A DNA stretch of 20,614 nucleotides, taken from the NCBI GenBank assembly GCA_002314325.1, contig DCFC01000029.1, forward strand, positions 100,120-120,733, given 5' to 3'. The translations under genes and the position numbers were made by a program. The stretch is from Megamonas hypermegale. Its GTDB lineage: Bacteria > Bacillota > Negativicutes > Selenomonadales > Selenomonadaceae. How positions within the stretch are numbered: the first letter of the stretch is position 1; every line of letters begins with the position of its first letter. A model generated the notes under the pieces. The model made no database searches, was not told where the DNA came from, and was given only the letters and a program-made list of their open reading frames with translations. Positions 15,547 to 20,614 of the stretch are shown piece after piece.

Positions 15547-16702
15547 TTTCCCGTACCTCATCAAAGTAAATATTGAAATCAATCAGATTATCCGCTTCAT
15601 TCAATTTCGTATTATCGACTTTTACGTTGCGGATAAATTTTATTTCCGCAAGACGTGCTTTATAATCACTCAACGCCTCGTAACTTACCGCTTTTCCCTT
15701 CAGCTGAGCGTGTTTTTCCTTGACGCTGACACTTACCAGTTTCACGCCGTCCGTATTTCGCGTGCTCAGGTTAACCAGCAGCGGATACAGTAAAGCGTCA
15801 TTTTTATATACCTGCTTTAATTTTTCCTGTTTATTTTTTATCGTGTTTTCCTGCTCTTTGAGCTCTTCCATCCATATTTTATCAGCATGCTTTAAATCCA
15901 GCTGTTCACTCAAAATCTGCTGCTGTTCTTTTGTCTGACAATAATCGTACAGATAAAAACCTGCTGTAAAACTGCTGCATATAATCAAGCTCACCAATAA
16001 TAAAATATTGATATTGCGCCAGTTCAAATGCGTCAGCTGCCAATCGCCCAGCACAATCTCCTGCCGAGCCGATATGCAGTACAAAACCCGTTTCAGTCTT
16101 ATCCGCTCCGCTTCGTCCGTCAATATCTCTTCATCAGCAATATCCATGATAAAGTCTTTGGCTGCCGCACTTAATTCATCTGTCACGAAAAATTCCGCCG
16201 TTTCCAAATTCTGCTCGTTGATTATTTGCCGCCAGTCATTTAAATATTTTTTAGCAACTAAAGCAGCCCGTATATGGCAAAATTCGCCGTCCATTTCTAA
16301 CCGATAATTATAACTGTATTCCTTTTGCCAGTCATTCAACTCCCAAGCTACGGCTTTTTTTACATCATTAAGCGGCATTTTCGGAAAATCAAACTGCTTT
16401 ATCACTACCATTTCTTTATCTAAAGAAATAAACACGGGCAGTTTCGACAGATTTCTGTCGCGGCAGAAGTGATACAAAGCTTCCTGATAAAAAAATTCGT
16501 CATCCAAACGTTTTTTCTCATGCACACTTGCCATCACCTTATACATTTTTTGCTCTTTTATACATATTATCTCCGCCAGATACAAATCATTTTTTCCTGC
16601 CAGCAGCAGTATAAAATGACGGCAGTTTTTCCTGAATACGTTTTTTAAGCCGGAAATGATTTTTCCTTTAACGTTCCCAGCGTTCAACAATAATTTCATC
16701 AT
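15539..16702 (-). CDS. PilM-PilN-like fusion protein (GspL-like layout)
   Basis: The 387-aa protein combines two parts normally encoded by separate genes. Residues about 28-215 resemble part of the actin-like PilM fold: LPVFISLDKEMVVIKQFDFP then KMPLNDVKKAVAWELNDW, close to the PilM/GspL pattern around the membrane-facing subdomain. The usual ATP-binding second half of PilM is not evident. Residues about 230-252 are a transmembrane helix, followed by a coiled segment (255-300, rich in E, K and Q). A PilN-type ferredoxin-like domain (about 301-383, with VKLVSVSVKEKHAQLKGKA) ends the protein. The gene overlaps its upstream neighbour by 35 nt and pilO by 8 nt. GAGGAAAG precedes two adjacent ATG codons and either may be used. 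No separate pilM is seen in the window. Confidence 0.75.
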   Translation of the reverse strand: MMKLLLNAGNVKGKIISGLKNVFRKNCRHFILLLAGKNDLYLAEIICIKEQKMYKVMASVHEKKRLDDEFFYQEALYHFCRDRNLSKLPVFISLDKEMVVIKQFDFPKMPLNDVKKAVAWELNDWQKEYSYNYRLEMDGEFCHIRAALVAKKYLNDWRQIINEQNLETAEFFVTDELSAAAKDFIMDIADEEILTDEAERIRLKRVLYCISARQEIVLGDWQLTHLNWRNINILLLVSLIICSSFTAGFYLYDYCQTKEQQQILSEQLDLKHADKIWMEELKEQENTIKNKQEKLKQVYKNDALLYPLLVNLSTRNTDGVKLVSVSVKEKHAQLKGKAVSYEALSDYKARLAEIKFIRNVKVDNTKLNEADNLIDFNIYFDEVRENE

Positions 16703-17114
16703 CTTTCCTCGTCAAATAAATGCAGACCTGATTGGTAATATTCTCAATCGTACTTTCCACTATCAAGATATACATATCGCCTTGATAATGCACCAGATAC
16801 GCATTAATCACCGCATTGCCGAACTGATTTGTTTTCTCCTGCCGCATATCGACCATTATACCGTCTGCCAATTCGTACTTATCCTCGGCGACATTGCTGT
16901 CGTTCAGCCATAAAGTTTCATCCTGTTCGTATAACGCTATTAATTTCGAAGCTTCGCTTACAGTTAAATTGCGCGCCGCCGCGCTTTTCTGCAACACGGC
17001 CGTTGTCATTTCCTCCTGCCGGTACAAATCGTGCAGATAAAAAATAAGCATACTGAGGACGCATAAGACAATTAAGCCGCTTATGCCGAGCATTCCTTTT
17101 TCGTCATGTATCAT
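16668..17114 (-). CDS. Minor pilin-like membrane protein (PilX-position)
   Basis: The ATG at 17114 is chosen because AGGTGA lies 5 nt upstream; a GTG three codons earlier is the alternative. The 148-aa product starts MIHDEKG then MLGISGLIVLCVLSMLIFYL. This is a short basic/acidic leader, a Gly7-Met8 junction that could be a prepilin cleavage site, and a hydrophobic helix, but with Ser instead of Glu at mature position 5. The remainder is soluble with an alpha/beta character (about 40-148). Its place after two other pilin-like genes and before pilMN matches pilX-like minor pilins. No specific family is recognised beyond that. Confidence 0.65.
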   Translation of the reverse strand: MIHDEKGMLGISGLIVLCVLSMLIFYLHDLYRQEEMTTAVLQKSAAARNLTVSEASKLIALYEQDETLWLNDSNVAEDKYELADGIMVDMRQEKTNQFGNAVINAYLVHYQGDMYILIVESTIENITNQVCIYLTRKDDEIIVERWER

Positions 17115-17694
17115 CCGGTTCACCTGCTGAGCGGTTCAATATGACAGTATGCAGTGTAATTGTCTTGTCCGTCGTATACGAATAGCCCGTAAATTCCAGT
17201 TCAAATAAATTTTCCTGCAGCTTTTTAAACGTAAAGTTCATTTTGTTCGTACCGAAATAATTTTCACTGTTTAAAGGCTGAGTGGAACGTACCGTATACA
17301 AATTTTCCTTCAGCTTCGACAGTTCATTGCGGTACATTGTCGGCCCTTCCCGCAGAAATGACAGATATTTTTTCATTTCATTCGGTGTTGCCGCAGACCT
17401 TCGGCGCGTCGCGATTATCAGTTCTTTCTTCGTTGACGATTTTTCATTGTATTCCACTTCATCGGCATACTCTATCTCCGTCACCATATCCTCAAAAATG
17501 CGGCGCGTTTCATTTTGCAGCATCCATGTATCCACGTAATCGACGAAGAAATTCATAATACCGTGCGCCAATACGAGAACAGCTAGCATCAGTGAACATG
17601 CCGATGCCATTATTATCAATGCGGTGCCGAAAAAGCCCCGCTCATCGTTTAAAAATAATCCTTTCCTGTTCTTGTGTCTGCAAACTGTCTTCAT
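17104..17694 (-). CDS. Minor pilin-like protein (PilW-position)
   Basis: The 196-aa product has a 20-residue basic leader ending NDERG, a Gly20-Phe21 prepilin-type junction and a hydrophobic helix (FFGTALIIMASACSLMLAVLVL). Glu5 of the mature protein is replaced by Ala. After it come a long helix (about 50-85) and a beta-rich C-terminal half with F.F....ENLFELEFTGYSYT, a pattern usual in PilW-type minor pilins. The start lies inside the preceding gene (53-nt overlap) and the Shine-Dalgarno is weak, suggesting coupling. The end overlaps the next gene. Function as a minor pilin is inferred from context. Confidence 0.65.
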   Translation of the reverse strand: MKTVCRHKNRKGLFLNDERGFFGTALIIMASACSLMLAVLVLAHGIMNFFVDYVDTWMLQNETRRIFEDMVTEIEYADEVEYNEKSSTKKELIIATRRRSAATPNEMKKYLSFLREGPTMYRNELSKLKENLYTVRSTQPLNSENYFGTNKMNFTFKKLQENLFELEFTGYSYTTDKTITLHTVILNRSAGEPDDT

Positions 17695-18019
17695 AATGCC
17701 ATAGAACCTTTACACTCAATAAATACTCTGTTTCTTTTTCCGTTATCTTTTTCTGCACCGTAAAATCCTGATTATTATAGTTCATCTGCTCATCGGTCAA
17801 ATCCGCAAATAAATTATTTTCTACGGCATATTCCAATTCGTTCAGTTCTCCCTGCGCCAGAAAAACGGCAGCCGTCCGGCAGAAATTCTGCTGCTGAGCA
17901 GCAAGCAGTCTTTCCGCCGACGACCACAAAGCAACAGCCGCCATGAGCACAGCTGCGACAATGAGCATATCCACGGCAATAAAGCCGCTTTCTGATTTTA
18001 AACTTTTCATAATGGTCAT
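17642..18019 (-). CDS. Minor prepilin (PilV/PilI-position) with Asp at +5
   Basis: The 125-aa product carries a type IV prepilin start: leader ending KSESG, cleavage expected between Gly12 and Phe13, and mature FIAVDMLIVAAVLMAAVALW. The normally invariant Glu at position 5 is Asp (residue 17), a conservative change. A 17-residue helix continues the N-terminal spine and the C-terminal part is short and beta-rich (DFTVQKKITEKETEYLLSVKV). GAGGAG lies 5 nt before the ATG, and the ATGA overlap with the upstream stop shows coupling. It sits in the minor pilin cluster. It probably serves in pilus tip initiation, by analogy with PilV/GspI. Confidence 0.72.
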   Translation of the reverse strand: MTIMKSLKSESGFIAVDMLIVAAVLMAAVALWSSAERLLAAQQQNFCRTAAVFLAQGELNELEYAVENNLFADLTDEQMNYNNQDFTVQKKITEKETEYLLSVKVLWHYEDSLQTQEQERIIFKR

Positions 18020-18462
18020 GACGGCTCCTCATAATACTTGGAAATTCGTATCCGCCCCACGCGGTTGATGATTATATATTTGGCGACGCTTCCTTTATAC
18101 ACCTTAAGCGTTTTGTTCGGCAAGCCGCCGTACAGTGAAGTTTGCCGGAATGTGTAAAAATTTGCCGTGTCAAAAAAATTTATCCGCACATCATTTTGCA
18201 GATAGTGAATTTCGCTGTTTTCTCCCTGTTCATTATGCACAATATATTTATCCTTATAAATCTCACAGAACGGGTGAAAATCACTGTTTTGTAGATAATG
18301 ATAATTTCTTGACCGTTCCTGCACCTGCATCAGACAGCCGGCAAGGCGCACGGCTTCGGCGTCCACTTGATACTGCACGGACGATAAATCCCGAAAATAT
18401 GCACAGCCGCAGAATAAAATTAAAACGTATATCGCCAGTAAAAGCTCTGCATACCATATCAT
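18016..18462 (-). CDS. Pilin-like protein lacking a leader peptide
   Basis: I chose the ATG at 18462 because it overlaps the pilD stop as ATGA. A TTG five codons earlier has no Shine-Dalgarno. The 148-aa product then begins MIWYAELLLAIYVLILFCGC. This matches the mature end of a type IV pilin (hydrophobic x-x-x-x-E then a helix, compare FTLIE), with Glu at mature position 5 but the initiator Met in place of the leader and Gly. The remainder is soluble, with V.INFFDTANFYTFRQTSLYGG in the middle. Position between pilD and other minor pilins points to a GspH/ComGD-like role, but how it would be matured is unclear. A distant, non-pilin membrane protein is possible. Confidence 0.6.
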   Translation of the reverse strand: MIWYAELLLAIYVLILFCGCAYFRDLSSVQYQVDAEAVRLAGCLMQVQERSRNYHYLQNSDFHPFCEIYKDKYIVHNEQGENSEIHYLQNDVRINFFDTANFYTFRQTSLYGGLPNKTLKVYKGSVAKYIIINRVGRIRISKYYEEPS

Positions 18463-18917
18463 ATTATCATCTGCCAAAAATTCAGCACCGCATCACATAC
18501 CAAAAAGCTGATAAACGCACCGGCCGTCAAAAACGGCGCAAAGGCGATTTTATTGACTGTTCTTTGACGTTTAAACAGCAAATAACCGGCGGCAAATACT
18601 CCGCCCGCAATGAAAGCCAGATACAGCGCCACGACAATTTGCGGATAGCCAAGCCAAACGCTCAGGACAAAAATCAGCTTTACATCTCCGCCACCAATAA
18701 AACCTTTCATGCCGTAATACAGCACTGTAAAAATTGCGGCGATAACTACCGTACTCGCTAGTATAACGCCGATATCCGCCGCCGATACGGCTTGTTTAAT
18801 AACGGCCAGCGGCAGCAATACAGCCAGTACTTTGTTGCTGACAATCATTTCCTTAATATCTACGACGGCAATGTAAATAAATAATATTATGCAGATAAAA
18901 TCAATCACTGCAACCAT
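18459..18917 (-). CDS. pilD: Short prepilin peptidase (A24 domain only)
   Basis: Prepilin peptidases cut the leader off pilins at the membrane. The 152-aa protein carries only the A24 aspartic protease domain. Asp20 is in YIAVVDIKEMIVSN and Asp78 in GGGDVKL, the two catalytic aspartates of the family, within about five or six hydrophobic segments. The N-terminal N-methyltransferase region with its cysteine motifs, present in standard PilD (about 250-290 aa), is absent. The protein thus resembles the TadV/CpaA type, although its neighbours are PilA/PilC-type. It follows the pilA stop by 2 nt and its own stop overlaps the next start as ATGA. Methylation of the mature pilin, if it occurs, needs another enzyme. 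Confidence 0.85.
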   Translation of the reverse strand: MVAVIDFICIILFIYIAVVDIKEMIVSNKVLAVLLPLAVIKQAVSAADIGVILASTVVIAAIFTVLYYGMKGFIGGGDVKLIFVLSVWLGYPQIVVALYLAFIAGGVFAAGYLLFKRQRTVNKIAFAPFLTAGAFISFLVCDAVLNFWQMII

Positions 18918-18919
18918 AA

Positions 18920-19324
18920 TTATTCACTGCTACCCGCCGTTTTCTTCCTGCCGAAATCAGCCCGCGTCTTGCCCATAAACGAAGCGTTCTGCTTATCGGC
19001 TGTCAGCGTGTATTCCTCATCGCCGCTGTTGGAGGTCAATACACCGTCTATATAAATATCGCCGCTTGGCGCTTCGACATTGTCCACATCGATATATTCA
19101 TCCAAATCGCTCAAATCATTCGGCAGTTTTCCGTTCTGCAAACGGTACATGGCTATGGCTGTATCCAGCGACTGCAAATCTGCCTGCACCCTTGTCGTAT
19201 TCGTCAGTGCCAAAGATTCATTAAACTTCGGAATGGCTACCGCCGTCAAAACGGCGATAATCGCCACGACAATCATCATTTCAATTAAAGTAAAACCGCT
19301 CTCATCTTTTATCATACTGCGCAT
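18920..19324 (-). CDS. pilA: Type IV prepilin, probable major pilin
   Basis: The 134-aa product has a textbook class a prepilin start: leader MRSMIKDESG, cleavage between Gly10 and Phe11, mature FTLIEMMIVVAIIAVLTAVA with Glu5 present. Then comes a helix with TRVQADLQSLDTAIAMYRLQNGKLPNDL, typical of pilin/GspG-like proteins, and a short beta region with YIDVDNVEAPSGDIYIDG. It is small for a pilin and the C-terminal region is compact. GGAGG lies 9 nt before the ATG. It is the only canonical prepilin in the window and lies between pilC and pilD, so it is the best candidate for the major subunit. A GspG-like pseudopilin role is an alternative. Confidence 0.85.
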   Translation of the reverse strand: MRSMIKDESGFTLIEMMIVVAIIAVLTAVAIPKFNESLALTNTTRVQADLQSLDTAIAMYRLQNGKLPNDLSDLDEYIDVDNVEAPSGDIYIDGVLTSNSGDEEYTLTADKQNASFMGKTRADFGRKKTAGSSE

Positions 19325-19340
19325 GATTTTCTGCCTCCGT

Positions 19341-20564
19341 TCACAAACCGATACTGCTGCTCATCTCAAACAGCGGCAGAACTATCGCCATGACGAACGC
19401 ACCGACAATAAGTCCCACCACCATCATCAGTACCGGTTCTAAAAGTTTTGTAAATTCATTAATAAAATTATCCGTCTCGCGGCTCAAGAACATACTGCTG
19501 TAGTGCAGTGTCTGCAAAAGCATGCCTGTCTGCTCGCCCACATTGATTAATTCAGCAAAAATCGTATTGCTCAATCCAGCATTGCCAAACGCCGTATACA
19601 GAGAAAAACCCTGCCTTAATCCCGACTGCACCGTTTGCAGTATTTTTCGCCAGTAGGCATTATTCATTCCCGCCAGTATAACAGCGATACTTTCATCAAT
19701 ATCAATACCGCTACCGATTAAAAATTCCAGCTGTCTGTTTATCTGCACCAGATACAAATTACAGCAGAAACCGCCGAGACAGGGGATTTTCAAAATACAT
19801 TCATAAAAGCGGCGCTGCAAATCTTCTTTCTGCCATAAGCCGCGTAAAATAATCACCGCCATTATGCCGACCAGCAAAATAGCCGTATAATTATCTTTGA
19901 TAAACAGTCCGGCGGAAAAAATCAGCTGTGTTATCAGCGGCAGCGTCAAATTCATCCGCTGAAAGATATCGGCAAACGTCGGCAATACGAATAAAATCAT
20001 TATATTGACGATAACAAGCAGCAAAGCTAATAAGCAAGCCGGATAAATGCAAATCTGTTTTATCTTCTGTTTCTGTGCATAATTTTTTTCCAGAAAATCA
20101 GCCGACTGATTTAAAGCCGTCGGGAGCATTCCCGTATTTTCCGCTATATTTAAAGCATTCAGTAGCTCCGGCGGAATAAAATCCGTCTTGCTTTGCCAGA
20201 TTTCCGTCAAAGAAGCGCCCTCTTTCAGCTGACGAGCCGTTTCCGCCAAAAATTTGCGCAACTGCTTATGCGGCGTATTGCGTTCCAATACAGTCAGTGC
20301 TTCCACTATGCCGATACCGGCCTGCAGCATTATCGCCAGCTGACGGCAAAGCAGAATTATCTGCGCACTGCCCAGCCTTTTATGCTGCAACTTCCGGCGC
20401 AGTTTCTGCTTGAAACTGACAAAATCATGATGATTTATGCTGATAATCAGATACTGTTCCTGCTTTAAATAAGCGACAACGTCCGCTTTGTTTTCCGCCT
20501 TGAAACAGCCTTTAAGCAGATTACCCGTAACAGCATCGCGCACTTCATAAAAAAATTCTTCCAT
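19341..20564 (-). CDS. pilC: Type IV pilus inner-membrane platform protein PilC (GspF family)
   Basis: PilC is the inner-membrane platform that interacts with the assembly and retraction ATPases. The 407-aa product has the family length and two T2SSF domains. The first (about 67-190) contains LCRQLAIMLQAGIGIVEAL, the second (about 270-395) contains INRQLEFLIGSGIDIDESI. Three transmembrane segments are evident (about 170-195, 225-245, 373-400). The N-terminal 60 residues are the usual alpha/beta domain (FYEVRDAVTGNLLKG). It precedes pilA by 16 nt. A GGTAGGG lies upstream of its start, after a putative stop of an upstream gene 15 nt away. Confidence 0.93.
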   Translation of the reverse strand: MEEFFYEVRDAVTGNLLKGCFKAENKADVVAYLKQEQYLIISINHHDFVSFKQKLRRKLQHKRLGSAQIILLCRQLAIMLQAGIGIVEALTVLERNTPHKQLRKFLAETARQLKEGASLTEIWQSKTDFIPPELLNALNIAENTGMLPTALNQSADFLEKNYAQKQKIKQICIYPACLLALLLVIVNIMILFVLPTFADIFQRMNLTLPLITQLIFSAGLFIKDNYTAILLVGIMAVIILRGLWQKEDLQRRFYECILKIPCLGGFCCNLYLVQINRQLEFLIGSGIDIDESIAVILAGMNNAYWRKILQTVQSGLRQGFSLYTAFGNAGLSNTIFAELINVGEQTGMLLQTLHYSSMFLSRETDNFINEFTKLLEPVLMMVVGLIVGAFVMAIVLPLFEMSSSIGL

Positions 20565-20579
20565 AATATTTAACCCTAC

Positions 20580-20614
20580 CTATTGCGCCAGTTGATTTTT
20601 CAAAGCAGTATAAT
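20580..20614 (-). CDS. C-terminal end of an upstream gene, perhaps pilT (partial)
   Basis: In one minus-strand frame the edge of the window reads YTALKNQLAQ then TAG (stop at 20580-20582). The position directly before pilC suggests an ATPase such as PilT or PilB, but ten residues are too few to recognise. The other frames either stop at once or run on into pilC out of phase. The ORF continues beyond the window. Confidence 0.35.
   Translation of the reverse strand, partial: YTALKNQLAQ

Noticed and set aside
18135..18761. 208-codon open frame on the plus strand opposite the minor pilin and pilD
   Set aside because: It spans two real overlapping genes on the other strand and shows no coherent protein features.

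Overview
The window looks like a chromosome segment of a Gram-negative-type Firmicute (Bacillota), most likely a Negativicutes member. The evidence is the rplU-prp-rpmA cluster, in which L27 carries the Firmicutes-type cleavable N-terminal extension. A cdaA-cdaR pair, a type IV pilus operon and subunits of a Na+-translocating decarboxylase point the same way. No species can be named from the sequence alone. Most of the window is of moderate G+C (one sampled 60-base line in uraA has 31 G/C). One gene, at 1291-6156, is strikingly A+T-rich (16 G/C in a sampled 60-base line).

Layout. 1-1232 (+): hairpins, a promoter, a structured leader, then rplU, prp, rpmA and a terminator. 1065-6363: a probable single-gene island inserted at the 3' end of rpmA. 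It consists of a 1621-aa SF1 helicase with a C-terminal Vsr/DUF559/MTES-like nuclease domain, flanked by direct repeats of about 200 bp. Each repeat contains the last 119 bp of rpmA plus an rpmA-type terminator. The intact rpmA is on the left and a start-less rpmA 3' fragment is on the right. No integrase, transposase or partner gene lies between the repeats. 6403-8385: a hairpin, guaD (-) and uraA (+) with a divergent promoter region, so a nucleobase salvage pair, then a shared terminator. 8388-10025 (-): oadG, oadB and an unrecognised 55-aa ORF, i.e. membrane parts of a Na+ pump decarboxylase without its catalytic or biotin subunits. 10151-10258: a long palindrome between 14-bp direct repeats, also the likely terminator of the next operon. 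10288-14936 (-): cdaA-cdaR, an FAD-dependent dehydrogenase and an RlmI-like rRNA methyltransferase, closely packed. 15010-20614 (-): a type IV pilus operon in the order [end of an upstream gene, perhaps pilT]-pilC-pilA-pilD-minor pilins-pilMN fusion-pilO.

How the genes work together. Prp cleaves the L27 extension so that L27 can function in the ribosome. GuaD and UraA salvage guanine and uracil. CdaA makes c-di-AMP under the influence of CdaR. The pilus genes supply the inner-membrane platform (PilC, PilMN, PilO), the pilin peptidase and a set of unusual minor pilins. The helicase-nuclease resembles single-protein anti-phage or DNA-restriction factors, but this role is inferred from architecture and island context. 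The gene-end-mimic insertion is the most interesting structure in the window.
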